Notes: generated by a model not told the origin, from the sequence alone. A stretch of DNA of 64,000 nt from Pseudomonas crudilactis (GCF_013433315.1 NZ_WXVV01000004.1:1-64000); one strand, 5' to 3'; shown: positions 42,498 through 52,068, numbered from the stretch's first letter. Numbers and translations: made by a program.

Positions 42498-42873
42498 GGG
42501 AACGCCTCATGCGCACCGCAAGCTCGACGGTGAACGCCGTGACCAACATCACCATCAAGGTGCTGGCGGCGATCACCAACAGAATCCGCCAGCCGTCATT
42601 GCGCAACAGCGCGCCGTAGTCGAGCAGACTCATCAGCGCCGGAATAAAGAACAACAACATCTCGGCCATCAGCAGTCCCGCGCCCAATTGCAGCGCTGCC
42701 GGTTTGACCCATCCAAAGGCAAATGCCAGCAGCAACAGCGCCATACCGATGACGCCGCCGGGGATTGGCCACGCCAGCCAGGCCGCCAGTTGGCAGCCGA
42801 ACAGGTAGAGACCGAGCAACACGGCGAGTTCGACGACTAAACGAGAAAGGTACTTGAGGGGGACGACGTTCAT
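42487..42873 (-). CDS. CidA/LrgA-family holin-like protein
   Basis: A 128-aa protein with four helices (AVLLGLYLFGCQLAAWLAWPIPGGVIGMALLLLAF, then LLMAEMLLFFIPALMSLLDYG), typical of the CidA/LrgA family. It is translationally coupled to the LrgB-like gene by an 11-bp overlap and is divergent from a LysR regulator 95 bp away. That arrangement matches cidR-cidAB in other bacteria. Confidence 0.85.
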   Translation of the reverse strand: MNVVPLKYLSRLVVELAVLLGLYLFGCQLAAWLAWPIPGGVIGMALLLLAFAFGWVKPAALQLGAGLLMAEMLLFFIPALMSLLDYGALLRNDGWRILLVIAASTLMVMLVTAFTVELAVRMRRSHEA

Positions 42874-42968
42874 GATTTTGCTCCTGACATGCGCTTATTT
42901 TACGAAGCGCACAGCCATCTCCGAAGCGAATTGTTAGACTCAAAGCCATTCCAAAACGGAATCAGGTA

Positions 42969-43856
42969 ATGGAATTCAAACAGCTGCGAAGTTTTGTCGA
43001 AGTCATGCATCAGGGCGGTTTCACCCAGGCCGCAAAAACCCTGCATATCAGTCAATCAGCGGTCAGCAAACAGATCGCGCAACTGGAGCAGAGCCTCGGC
43101 ACGCCATTGCTTGAACGGCTCGGTTCGCAATTGCGCCTGACCGCCGCTGGCAGCGTCGTGCTGCAACGGGCCGAGGGCATGCTGCGGTTGCGCAACGAGT
43201 TGCTCGCGGAACTGGACGACCTCAGTCATATGGCCCGAGGAGAGCTGCGACTCGGCTTGCCACTACTCGGCAGCGACGCGCTGTTCGCCGGACTGTTTGC
43301 CGAATACCGGCGGCGCTATCCGAATATCAGCGTGCAATTGCTGGAGGGCGGCAGTCGCAATATCGAGCAGGCAGTGTTGAGCGGGGAACTGGAATTGGGC
43401 GGCAGTCTGTTGCCAAAGGATCCGCAATTCGACTGTCAGCTGTTTTGCGATGAGCCACTCGACGCCCTGCTGCCGGTGGATCATCCGCTGGCCGAGCGGG
43501 GTGAGATCGGTCTGCAAGAATTGGCCGAGACGCCCTTTCTGCTCTATCAGCGCAGCTTCGTACTCAACGACCGCTTGCTGCAGGCGTGCCAGCAACTGGG
43601 CTTTACCCCGCAGGAAGGTGGACGCAGCGGGCAGGCCGATTTTCTTGCGGCGCTGGTGGCCGCCGGGCAAGGCGTGGTGCTGTTGCCCAGCGTGGTCGCA
43701 CGGGGCCTGGTAAGGCCAGGCGTGGTCCGCCTGACCTTGCGCGCGCCGGATTATCTGCGTTGGGATATCGCCTTCATCTGGCGTCGCGGCGCGTATCTGT
43801 CGAAAGCGGCGCAGGCATGGCTGGCGCTGTTGCGCGAGCGCGGAATCAGCCCTTGA
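42969..43856 (+). CDS. LysR-family regulator, probably of the cid/lrg-like pair
   Basis: A 295-aa LysR regulator with N-terminal HTH (MEFKQLRSFVEVMHQGGFTQAAKTLHISQSAVSKQIAQLEQSLGTPLLER) and effector domain. Divergent from the LrgA/LrgB genes, as CidR is in Gram-positive bacteria, so it is their likely activator. Its 3' end overlaps the convergent flavodoxin gene by 11 bp. Confidence 0.88.
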   Translation: MEFKQLRSFVEVMHQGGFTQAAKTLHISQSAVSKQIAQLEQSLGTPLLERLGSQLRLTAAGSVVLQRAEGMLRLRNELLAELDDLSHMARGELRLGLPLLGSDALFAGLFAEYRRRYPNISVQLLEGGSRNIEQAVLSGELELGGSLLPKDPQFDCQLFCDEPLDALLPVDHPLAERGEIGLQELAETPFLLYQRSFVLNDRLLQACQQLGFTPQEGGRSGQADFLAALVAAGQGVVLLPSVVARGLVRPGVVRLTLRAPDYLRWDIAFIWRRGAYLSKAAQAWLALLRERGISP

Positions 43857-44301
43857 GCGCGTCGATAAACTGTACCAGCCAAGGCTCGGCATCGGTTTCC
43901 GGGGTGACGCTTTCGCTGGCGTCGATGCGCAGCATCTCTTGCACTTCGCGCACGCCGAGTTCGCCGAACAGTTCACGCATTTGCTCGCCACCGCCGCAGA
44001 AGGTGTCGCCATAACTGGCGTCGCCCAGGGCAATCACTGCACCCGGCAAACCGAGCAGTTGCGCTGGCAGCTGGTCGCGAATCGCCGAATACAGCGGTTG
44101 CAGGTTGTCGGGCAATTCGCCCATGCCGGTGGTCGAGGTCACCGCGAGCAACGCTTCGGGGCCGAACGCCTGGATGTCGGCGAGGTTGGCGCGCGAGTTG
44201 TAGAAGGTTTCAATGCCAGCGTCTTTCAACAGGTTCTGGGCGTGGCGGGCGACTTCTTCGGCGGTGCCGTAGACCGAACCGGAGAGGATGGCGACTTTCA
44301 T
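43846..44301 (-). CDS. Flavodoxin / MioC-like FMN protein
   Basis: A 151-aa flavodoxin-fold protein. The FMN phosphate-binding loop VAILSGSVYGTAEEVARH near the N-terminus is followed by TSTTGMGELPDNLQPLY and GDASYGDTFCGGGEQM. Start ATG 44301 is preceded by TCAGGATCAGATTG; a longer upstream frame reaches into the LOV promoter. An electron carrier, divergent from the LOV photoreceptor gene. Confidence 0.85.
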   Translation of the reverse strand: MKVAILSGSVYGTAEEVARHAQNLLKDAGIETFYNSRANLADIQAFGPEALLAVTSTTGMGELPDNLQPLYSAIRDQLPAQLLGLPGAVIALGDASYGDTFCGGGEQMRELFGELGVREVQEMLRIDASESVTPETDAEPWLVQFIDALKG

Positions 44302-44364
44302 CAATCTGATCCTGAAACTGGAAAAAAGAGCGGCGATAGTAACAGCCTCCAGCGCAAAGCTGCG

Positions 44365-44380
44365 ATTGGATCTCAATTGG
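44365..44380. promoter_or_regulatory. ATTGGATCTCA motif in the LOV promoter
   Basis: ATTGGATCTCAATTGG lies 75 bp upstream of the LOV start. ATTGGATCCCA recurs at 46582-46592 upstream of the MerR/LitR-like gene and is followed there by AATTGGGTTC. A shared operator is possible; the match is short. Confidence 0.35.
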
Positions 44381-44454
44381 CGGTAATGGCCAGTAGACAG
44401 CGCCTACGGTTCTTCTAGAATGCGTGCCACTGACAACTCTGAAAGGATTCAAAG

Positions 44455-44931
44455 ATGATCAACGCCAGCCTGCTGCAAATGGTAATCAACGCGTCGAACG
44501 ACGGGATCGTGGTCGCCGAAAAGGAAGGTGAACAGAACGATATCCTGATCTATGTGAACCCGGCCTTTGAACGACTGACCGGCTACACCAGCGAGGAAAT
44601 CCTCTATCAGGACTGCCGCTTTCTGCAGTCTGGAGACCGAGATCAGGACAGCCTGAAACTGATTCGCGAGACGCTGGATAACGGCGGATCGTGCCGGGAA
44701 ATCCTGCGCAACTATCGCAAGGACGGCACACCGTTCTGGAATGAACTGTCGCTTTCAACGGTGAAAAACGCCGATGACGGGCAGACTTATTTCGTTGGCG
44801 TGCAGAAGGACGTCACCGTTCAGGTCAAGGCTCAGCAGCGCGTGGCGCAGCTTGAAGCTCAAGTCGCAGCCCTTGAAGCAGAACTGGCTGCACTGAAAGC
44901 GACAAACGGTCAAAACAAAATCGCGAACTAA
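44455..44931 (+). CDS. Short LOV-domain blue-light photoreceptor (PpSB1/SBW25-LOV type)
   Basis: A 158-aa protein made of one LOV (PAS) domain plus terminal helices, with no output domain. Signature: ASNDGIVVAE, YVNPAFERLTGYTSEEILYQDCRFLQ with the photoactive Cys54, and LRNYRKDGTPFWNELSLS. A coiled-coil C-terminal helix (VAQLEAQVAALEAELAALK) follows. The sequence is very close to P. putida PpSB1-LOV as I recall it. In that organism LOV proteins encoded beside class II LitR regulators are needed for light-induced transcription, and the regulator gene is close by here (45595-46572). Confidence 0.92.
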   Translation: MINASLLQMVINASNDGIVVAEKEGEQNDILIYVNPAFERLTGYTSEEILYQDCRFLQSGDRDQDSLKLIRETLDNGGSCREILRNYRKDGTPFWNELSLSTVKNADDGQTYFVGVQKDVTVQVKAQQRVAQLEAQVAALEAELAALKATNGQNKIAN

Positions 44932-44985
44932 GTGTCATTAACTACAATCACCAATGACTTTGTAACTATATCTTTCGAGTTAGCC

Positions 44986-45591
44986 ATGCAGCGCGACGCC
45001 TTACTCACTCAGGATGAGCTGGATTTCATCCAGACCATGCAGCACAACCCGCAATTGAACGTGCGGGATGCGACGTCGAGTCTGCTGGTTAACGGCGGTT
45101 CGCAGATTCGTGATTTGCTCACGCGGCTGGCCGCTCACGAGCAGGTGACCATTCAGGCCAACTTCGAAAATCAACAAATGACCTTCCCGCTGCATCTGGT
45201 GGAAGACGAGTTTCACGCGTTGCATCTGCGCCTCGGCGTGCCGAGCATTTATGAGGACGGCCCGATGGTGCGGCCATGGCGATTGACTCTCGAAGAGCCA
45301 GTAGCCCTGGAGAACGCCAAAGGTCAGCCGGGCACGTTGTGGGTCCACGAGGTTTCGCACAAGGGTGTGCTATTGGAAGTGCGCAACAAGACCAAACCAC
45401 CCAAGCACTTCGCGCTGTGGTTCAGCCCTTCGGGATACGAACGGATTTCATTGCGCGGCAATTTCGAACGGGAAACCGAAAGTGGTTTCTATGCCTACGA
45501 ACTGAGCCAGACCGACACCGACGAAACCGAGCGTCTGCGCCAGTTCATCCTGCAGCAACATCGCCTGACGCATCCTGCGCTTCACACCTGA
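44986..45591 (+). CDS. Conserved protein of unknown function between LOV and LitR-like genes, possibly PilZ-like
   Basis: A 201-aa protein. I do not recognise the family with certainty. The C-terminal half has a PilZ-like layout (RPWRL near 86-90, then VHEVSHKGVLL resembling the DxSxxG loop with Glu for Asp), which would suggest c-di-GMP or related signalling. The evidence is weak. I use ATG 44986 (MQRDALLTQDELDF); an upstream GTG at 44932, directly after the LOV stop, has no ribosome site. It follows LOV by 54 bp and is convergent to the regulator gene. Confidence 0.55.
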   Translation: MQRDALLTQDELDFIQTMQHNPQLNVRDATSSLLVNGGSQIRDLLTRLAAHEQVTIQANFENQQMTFPLHLVEDEFHALHLRLGVPSIYEDGPMVRPWRLTLEEPVALENAKGQPGTLWVHEVSHKGVLLEVRNKTKPPKHFALWFSPSGYERISLRGNFERETESGFYAYELSQTDTDETERLRQFILQQHRLTHPALHT

Positions 45592-45594
45592 GGT

Positions 45595-46572
45595 TCAGGT
45601 ATCCAGCTTCCCGGCCATAAATTGCAGCATGCGCTGACGCATGTTCGCCCCTTCATTGCCCAGACACGCTACAGAAGATCCGGCCAGGCTGTCCTGCGCC
45701 AGATCTGAAGCGTTGCCCGCCAGCATCAACTGACAATCGAGACTCAATGCCAGCCGGTTCAGACGTCGTGGCAATTCGGCGCTGGGCGCGTGATTGGAAA
45801 ACAGGACGAGTGCATCAGGTTTGATTTTTTCGCAAACCAACGTCAGCTCATCGAACGGCTGACCGGTGGTCAGCACTCGAACACCAGAATTGCTGTCGCT
45901 GAGAAACAGCGCCGCCACCAGCAACTCCAGCTCTCGACATTGCCCGGCCAGCGCGCTGACGATCACCCGGCGCGGTTGCGTGCCGCGCAGCATGACAATC
46001 CGTTGCAACACCCGCGCCCGCAGGAATCCATCGAAGAACAGCCACTCGCTGGTTTGCCCGAACGCCTCCTGGCGCTGCAACAATTGCAGCCACAGCGGCA
46101 TCAGGATGTCCTGAAACACCACCGGCAATGAGTAAGAAGAGAAAATCTGACCATATACACGGTCCAGTTGCTGATCATCGAATGCGCTGACCGCCTGCTG
46201 GATCTGTTCCTGCCATTGCAGATAATCAGCCTGCACCAGATCATCGGAGATGATGTGCGCCAGCACTTTCTTCGGTTCGGTCTTGGCGAGGATCTTGCCG
46301 ACTTTGCTCACGGCTACACCGCGATCAATCCAGTCAACAATGCTGCGCACGCGCTCGATATCGGTCATCGAATAGAGCCGATGCCCACTTTCGGTGCGTG
46401 TCGGCTGAATCAAACCATAGCGCCGCTCCCATGCGCGCAAGGTCACCGGGTTTACACCGGTAAGGCGTGCGACCTCACGGATCGGGAACAGATCAGCGCG
46501 CTCGAGCGCAACAGAGGCCTGCGTAGCGGGGCTTGCGTCCGTGATGACAGGCATATGGCGTTCAACTTCCAT
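45595..46572 (-). CDS. MerR-family regulator of the class II LitR/CarH type (PplR-like)
   Basis: A 325-aa regulator. The MerR HTH is at about 27-95 (LFPIREVARLTGVNPVTLRAWERRYGLIQPTRTESGHRLYSMTDIERV), followed by a CarH-like helical and Rossmann C-terminal half. The usual B12 contacts are absent: the EH of the helical part reads EWLFF, and no DxHxxG is present (the region reads SALAGQCRELE). This is what defines class II LitR proteins, which act with LOV partners in P. putida. The start may be the inner ATG at 46554, which has GGAAG upstream. Confidence 0.8.
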   Translation of the reverse strand: MEVERHMPVITDASPATQASVALERADLFPIREVARLTGVNPVTLRAWERRYGLIQPTRTESGHRLYSMTDIERVRSIVDWIDRGVAVSKVGKILAKTEPKKVLAHIISDDLVQADYLQWQEQIQQAVSAFDDQQLDRVYGQIFSSYSLPVVFQDILMPLWLQLLQRQEAFGQTSEWLFFDGFLRARVLQRIVMLRGTQPRRVIVSALAGQCRELELLVAALFLSDSNSGVRVLTTGQPFDELTLVCEKIKPDALVLFSNHAPSAELPRRLNRLALSLDCQLMLAGNASDLAQDSLAGSSVACLGNEGANMRQRMLQFMAGKLDT

Positions 46573-46581
46573 GTCGGTTCA

Positions 46582-46621
46582 ATTGGATCCCATTCTAACG
46601 CTTATGCCCTAATTGGGTTCA
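46582..46621. promoter_or_regulatory. Candidate regulator site in the divergent LitR / monooxygenase promoter
   Basis: ATTGGATCCCA (46582) and AATTGGGTTCA (46611) form a loose repeat of ATTGGNTYC spaced 30 bp apart, just upstream of the LitR-like gene. A similar ATTGGATCTCA is in the LOV promoter. Confidence 0.35.
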
Positions 46622-46767
46622 AGTGGTGAAATGCGACGAAAGTCGCTGGTTTAATCGTGAAAAACCGGAATAATCCTTGCTTGTTGAAAAACGCAGGCCT
46701 CTACCCCAGCCCTGCGTCAGGCGAAACTCCTACCCGGAGCGACGCACTCGAAATACGGAGATACAAA

Positions 46768-47334
46768 ATGTCTACTTCCCCCGTCACGCTGATGGTTGCC
46801 CGTCGCGTCGCTGATGGCCGCTATCAAGACTTGATCGCCTGGCTGCGCGAAGGCGAACAACTGGCTACAGATTTCCCCGGCTACCTGGGTTCTGGTGTGC
46901 TCGCTCCGCCACCCGGCGATAACGAATTCCAGATCATTTTTCGCTTTGTCGATGAGCAAACCCTGCATGCGTGGGAACATTCGGCATCACGCACCGCGTG
47001 GTTGAGTCGAGGCAGCGATCTGTTTGCCCATCCGAAAGAGCATCGGGTCAGCGGTATCGAGGGCTGGTTCGGCGCCGTCGGCCAACGTCCACCGCGCTGG
47101 AAACAGGCCGTTGCGATCTGGCTGGCGTTTTTTCCGGTGTCACTGTTGTTCAACTTTGTCTTCGGCCCGTTGCTCGCTGACATGAGTTTGTTGCCGCGCG
47201 TATTGATCAGCACGGCGTGCCTGACGCCGCTGATGGTTTACTTCTTTATTCCGCTGTCGACGCGCTTGCTGGCGAACTGGCTGAACAGCACCCCGGTGCG
47301 CCTGCCTGTTTCGGCGACACCTCAGAAACATTAA
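46768..47334 (+). CDS. Antibiotic-biosynthesis-monooxygenase-fold protein with C-terminal membrane helices
   Basis: A 188-aa protein. The N-terminal ABM/dimeric alpha-beta barrel (VTLMVARRVADGRYQDLIAWLREGEQLATDFPGYLGSGVL...FRFVDEQTLHAWEHSASR) is followed by two membrane helices (AVAIWLAFFPVSLLFNFVFGPLL and VLISTACLTPLMVYFFIPLSTRLL). Start ATG 46768 follows ACGGAGATACAAA. Divergent from the LitR-like gene and so possibly light-regulated. Reaction unknown. Confidence 0.8.
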   Translation: MSTSPVTLMVARRVADGRYQDLIAWLREGEQLATDFPGYLGSGVLAPPPGDNEFQIIFRFVDEQTLHAWEHSASRTAWLSRGSDLFAHPKEHRVSGIEGWFGAVGQRPPRWKQAVAIWLAFFPVSLLFNFVFGPLLADMSLLPRVLISTACLTPLMVYFFIPLSTRLLANWLNSTPVRLPVSATPQKH

Positions 47335-47415
47335 AGATCGCAGCCTCGTTGCAATCGACAGCTCCTACAGGACTGAACACAGACCAGGGTAGGAGCTGCC
47401 GCAGGCTGCAATCTT
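47335..47415. repeat. REP pair of the CTGCCGCAGGC family (imperfect)
   Basis: Inverted imperfect copies of the same family as 39918-39992, directly after the ABM gene stop and before folM. Confidence 0.8.
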
Positions 47416-47467
47416 TTCAGGCTCGTCGCTGTTATAGTTTTTGCTCCCACCGCGATGCGAGCCGTTC

Positions 47468-48178
47468 ATGCCTGATTCCTCAGCCCCGATCCTCATCACC
47501 GGTGCCGGCCAGCGTGTCGGTCTGCATTGCGCGCAGCGGTTGCTCGAAGAAGGCTATCGCGTCATCTTCACCTACCGTAGCGAACGCCCCGGCGTGCAGA
47601 CACTACGCGATCTGGGCGCGACTGGCCTGTTCGCCGATTTTTCCAGCGAAGCCGGGATTCTTGCCTTCATCAAGGAACTGAAAACCCACACCGAGAGCCT
47701 GCGCGCCATCGTGCACAATGCCTCCGAATGGCTGGCCGAAACCCCGGGCAGCGAAGCCGAAGCGTTCACGGGCATGTTCAATCTGCACATGCTTGCGCCG
47801 TACCTGATCAACCTGCACTGCGGTGAACTGCTAAAGCACTCGACGCCCGCCGACATCATCCATATCAGCGACGATGTCACCCGCAAAGGCAGCAGCAAGC
47901 ACATCGGTTATTGCGCCAGCAAAGCCGGGCTCGACAGTCTGACGCTGTCCTTCGCCGCCCGCTATGCGCCGGCCATCAAGGTCAACGGCATCGCCCCGGC
48001 CCTGCTATTGTTCAATCCTGACGACGACGCGGCATACCGCGCCAAGGCGCTGGCCAAGTCTGCGCTGGGCATCGAACCCGGCAGCGAAGTGATCTATCAG
48101 AGCCTGCGCTATCTGCTCGACAACCCTTATGTCACCGGTACGACCCTGACCGTCAACGGCGGAAGGCACGTCAAATAA
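47468..48178 (+). CDS. folM: Dihydromonapterin reductase FolM
   Basis: A 236-aa SDR-family enzyme that reduces dihydromonapterin to tetrahydromonapterin, the probable cofactor of phenylalanine hydroxylase. ILITGAGQRVGLHCAQRLLEEGYRVIFTYRSER (TGxxxRxG as in FolM), NAS in place of NAG, and YCASKAGLDSLTLSFAARY are diagnostic. First gene of folM-folE-folX. Start ATG 47468 (MPDSSAPILI). Confidence 0.88.
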   Translation: MPDSSAPILITGAGQRVGLHCAQRLLEEGYRVIFTYRSERPGVQTLRDLGATGLFADFSSEAGILAFIKELKTHTESLRAIVHNASEWLAETPGSEAEAFTGMFNLHMLAPYLINLHCGELLKHSTPADIIHISDDVTRKGSSKHIGYCASKAGLDSLTLSFAARYAPAIKVNGIAPALLLFNPDDDAAYRAKALAKSALGIEPGSEVIYQSLRYLLDNPYVTGTTLTVNGGRHVK

Positions 48179-48199
48179 CACCTGCCTGCGAGGCTGCCC

Positions 48200-48760
48200 A
48201 TGAGCCGCTCACTGCCCGAGAACTACCGCGAAATCCTCATCGGCCTCGGTGAAGACCCTGACCGTGAAGGACTGCGCGACACCCCGGTACGCGCGGCCAA
48301 GGCCATGCAATACCTGTGTCACGGCTATGAACAGAACGTCGACGAGATCGTCAATGGCGCGCTGTTTGCCTCGGACAGCGACGAGATGATCATCGTCGCC
48401 GACATCGAGTTGTACTCTTTGTGCGAACATCACCTGCTGCCCTTCATCGGCAAGGCTCATGTGGCTTATATTCCGACGGGCAAGGTGTTGGGCCTGTCGA
48501 AAATAGCGCGTCTGGTGGACATGTTCGCCCGGCGCCTGCAGATTCAGGAAAACCTCACCCGGCAAATCGCCGATGCGGTGCAACAGGTCACCGATGCTGC
48601 CGGCGTCGCCGTGGTCATTGAGGCCAGACACATGTGCATGATGATGCGCGGTGTCGAAAAACAGAATTCGACCATGAACACCTCGGTCATGCTCGGCGCC
48701 TTTCGCGAGTCGAGCAACACCCGCCAGGAGTTCCTGCAATTGATTGGACGGAGCAAATAA
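48200..48760 (+). CDS. folE: GTP cyclohydrolase I
   Basis: A 186-aa enzyme that converts GTP to dihydroneopterin triphosphate. It has the Zn-binding Cys/His set in [22 protein letters not shown] and in [11 protein letters not shown], and [27 protein letters not shown]. It lies 21 bp after folM and directly before folX. Its place beside folM and folX suggests it serves monapterin rather than only folate synthesis. A folE copy is among the light-induced genes reported for P. putida. Confidence 0.95.
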   Translation: MSRSLPENYREILIGLGEDPDREGLRDTPVRAAKAMQYLCHGYEQNVDEIVNGALFASDSDEMIIVADIELYSLCEHHLLPFIGKAHVAYIPTGKVLGLSKIARLVDMFARRLQIQENLTRQIADAVQQVTDAAGVAVVIEARHMCMMMRGVEKQNSTMNTSVMLGAFRESSNTRQEFLQLIGRSK

Positions 48761-49132
48761 ATGTCACAACTTCAGCCGGGAATGGCGCGCATCCGGGTCA
48801 AGGATCTGCGCTTGCGCACCTTTATCGGGATTAACGAGGAAGAGATCCTCAACAAGCAGGATGTGCTGATCAACCTGACCATTCTGTATGCCGCGCAGGA
48901 AGCGGTGCGTGACAACGACATCGACCACGCGCTGAATTACCGCACCATCACTAAATCGATCATCGCCCACGTCGAGGGCAATCGCTTTGCGCTGCTCGAA
49001 CGCCTGACTCAGGAATTGCTCGATCTGGTGATGAGCAACGGTTCGGTGCTGTACGCCGAAGTCGAAGTCGACAAGCCGCATGCGCTGCGTTTTGCCGAGT
49101 CGGTGTCGATCACGCTCGCGGCTAGCCGCTGA
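48761..49132 (+). CDS. folX: Dihydroneopterin triphosphate 2'-epimerase
   Basis: A 123-aa member of the FolB/FolX family that makes dihydromonapterin triphosphate. [32 protein letters not shown], then [28 protein letters not shown]. The start follows the folE stop directly (TAA-ATG). FolX rather than FolB is inferred from the folM-folE context and this sequence pattern. Confidence 0.88.
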   Translation: MSQLQPGMARIRVKDLRLRTFIGINEEEILNKQDVLINLTILYAAQEAVRDNDIDHALNYRTITKSIIAHVEGNRFALLERLTQELLDLVMSNGSVLYAEVEVDKPHALRFAESVSITLAASR

Positions 49133-49214
49133 GCTTCAAGCTTCGAGCTGCAAGCGGTAAGCTAACGGCCGACCCCGATCCAATCTTGCAGCTTGAAGCT
49201 TGCCGCTCGAAGCT
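49131..49214. repeat. Inverted repeat of the AGCTTCAAGCTTCGAGCTGC type
   Basis: Arms GAGCTTCAAGCTTCGAGCTG (from 49131) and an inverted counterpart (49185-49214) rich in CTTGCAGCTTGAAGC. This is a third intergenic repeat type, between folX and the DUF1244 gene. Confidence 0.75.
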
Positions 49215-49231
49215 GTCTCGCAGAGACTTTT

Positions 49232-49528
49232 ATGACTGATCAACAACGCCTCGAACTCGAAGCCGCTGCCTTCCGCCGGCTGGTCGCGCACCTGGACAGC
49301 CGCAAGGACGTGCAGAACATCGACCTGATGAACCTCGCCGGGTTCTGCCGCAACTGCCTGTCGAAGTGGTACAAGGCCGAAGCCGACGAGCGCCAGATCG
49401 AGGTCAGCCTCGATGACGCCCGCGAAGTGGTTTACGGCATGCCGTACGCCGAGTGGAAAGCCCAATATCAGCAAGAAGCCAACGCCGACCAGCAAGCGGC
49501 GTTCGCCAAAGGAAAAACCCATGAGTGA
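49232..49528 (+). CDS. DUF1244 domain protein
   Basis: A 98-aa small helical protein of the DUF1244 family (AAAFRRLVAHLDSRKDVQNIDLMNLAGFCRNCLSKWYKAEA, then EVVYGMPYAEWKAQY). Start ATG 49232. Its 3' end overlaps the HopJ-like gene by eight bases. Function unknown; the two are often neighbours in Pseudomonas. Confidence 0.85.
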   Translation: MTDQQRLELEAAAFRRLVAHLDSRKDVQNIDLMNLAGFCRNCLSKWYKAEADERQIEVSLDDAREVVYGMPYAEWKAQYQQEANADQQAAFAKGKTHE

Positions 49529-49859
49529 CCTGAACACCCTGCGCGCCCGCCTCAACAGCGGCGAACACGCTTTCGCCGACACTCTGGCGTTCATTGCCGC
49601 CGGTTACGACTATCAACCGCAGGCGTTCAACAATGGCGGCGTGGAAAACGCCGCCGGACAGAACGAAGGCTCGTGCAAGACCTTGGGTCTGGCGCTGCTG
49701 GAAGGTCTGAGCGATGAAGAAGCGCTGCTGGCGTTTGGTGAGCATTACCGCTCGGTGGTGGCGACGCCTGAGGGCAGCGATCACGGCAACATTCGTGCGT
49801 TGATCAAGCACGGCCTGGCCGGCGTGAAATTTACCGCCCAACCCCTGACTCGCCGCTGA
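49521..49859 (+). CDS. HopJ-family protein
   Basis: A 112-aa protein of the HopJ family (LNSGEHAFADTLAFIAAGYDYQPQAFNNGGVENAAGQNEGSCKTLGLALLEGLSDEEALLAFGEHYRSV). Named after a P. syringae type III effector candidate, but the family is widespread in non-pathogens and no type III genes are near. A housekeeping role is likely. Overlaps the DUF1244 gene (ATGAGTGA). Confidence 0.85.
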   Translation: MSDLNTLRARLNSGEHAFADTLAFIAAGYDYQPQAFNNGGVENAAGQNEGSCKTLGLALLEGLSDEEALLAFGEHYRSVVATPEGSDHGNIRALIKHGLAGVKFTAQPLTRR

Positions 49860-49876
49860 TCCCTACAGCCCCCCCC

Positions 49877-49966
49877 TGTGGGAGCGAGCTTGCTCGCGAA
49901 TACGGACTGACATTCAACATTAATGTCGACTGACAAGCCGCTTTCGCGAGCAAGCTCGCTCCCACA
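49877..49966. repeat. REP pair (inverted)
   Basis: REP copies at 49877-49900 and 49943-49966, between the convergent HopJ-like and trxB genes. Confidence 0.9.
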
Positions 49967-49997
49967 GAGTTATGCGGCGTGGCTGAACCTGCGGGCA

Positions 49998-50029
49998 CAA
50001 AAAAACCGGCCAATATGGCCGGTTTTTTT
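49998..50029. terminator. Bidirectional intrinsic terminator before trxB 3' end
   Basis: Stem CCGGCC/GGCCGG (50006-50011 with 50017-50022) flanked by As on the left and seven Ts on the right. Serves the trxB message on the minus strand and possibly the HopJ gene on the plus strand. Confidence 0.85.
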
Positions 50030-50041
50030 ATGCCTGCGATC

Positions 50042-51315
<1,274 letters not shown>

Positions 51316-52068
51316 ATGCCCGCCCCTGTTCTGTCTGGCCCGCAATACCTGCGCGAAGGCCTGAAACTGGTCCTAAGCCCCGGCTTGCGCCTGTTCGTGT
51401 TGTTGCCGCTGGCGATCAACCTGGTGCTGTTCGTCGGATTGATCTATCTGGCCGGCCACCAGTTCAGCCTGTGGGTCGATACGCTGATGCCATCGCTGCC
51501 CGACTGGCTGAGTTTTCTCAGCTACATCCTCTGGCCGTTGTTTGTAGTGCTGGTGGCGCTGATGGTGTTTTTCACCTTCACCATGCTCGCCAACGTGATC
51601 GCCGCACCGTTCAACGGCTTCCTCGCGGAAAAAGTCGAAGTGGTAGTGCGCGGCACTGATGATTTCCCGGCGTTCAGCTGGGGCGAGTTGATCGCCATGG
51701 TCCCGCGCACCCTTGCACGGGAAATGCGCAAACTGGGCTACTTCCTGCCGCGCGCCATCGGCCTGTTCATTCTCTCGTTCATCCCGGTGGTGAACATCAT
51801 CGCCGCGCCGCTGTGGCTGCTGTTCGGCGTATGGATGATGGCAATCCAGTACATCGACTACCCGGCGGACAACCACAAACTGGGCTGGAACGAGATGCTC
51901 GCCTGGCTGCGCCAGAAGCGCTGGCAGAGCATGAGTTTTGGCGGGATCGTCTATCTGGTGCTGCTGATTCCGGTGGTCAACATCCTGATGATGCCGGCCG
52001 CAGTGGCCGGGGCAACGTTGTTCTGGGTGCGTGAGCGTGGCGCCGAGAATCTGGTAACGCAACGCTAG
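51316..52068 (+). CDS. cysZ: Sulfate transporter CysZ
   Basis: A 250-aa EI24/CysZ-family inner-membrane protein with about six hydrophobic segments ([54 protein letters not shown], conserved [16 protein letters not shown]). CysZ brings in sulfate for cysteine synthesis. The cysNC/cysD activation genes are 8 kb away on the other strand. ATG 51316 has a good Shine-Dalgarno. Confidence 0.88.
   Translation: MPAPVLSGPQYLREGLKLVLSPGLRLFVLLPLAINLVLFVGLIYLAGHQFSLWVDTLMPSLPDWLSFLSYILWPLFVVLVALMVFFTFTMLANVIAAPFNGFLAEKVEVVVRGTDDFPAFSWGELIAMVPRTLAREMRKLGYFLPRAIGLFILSFIPVVNIIAAPLWLLFGVWMMAIQYIDYPADNHKLGWNEMLAWLRQKRWQSMSFGGIVYLVLLIPVVNILMMPAAVAGATLFWVRERGAENLVTQR

Noticed and set aside
42487..42873. LrgA-like holin taken as a sign of prophage lysis genes
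   Set aside because: It is paired with LrgB and a divergent LysR regulator, the usual chromosomal cid/lrg layout.
49521..49859. HopJ-like gene as evidence of a type III effector island
   Set aside because: The family is widespread in non-pathogens, the gene overlaps a DUF1244 gene, and no secretion genes or hrp-box context are visible.
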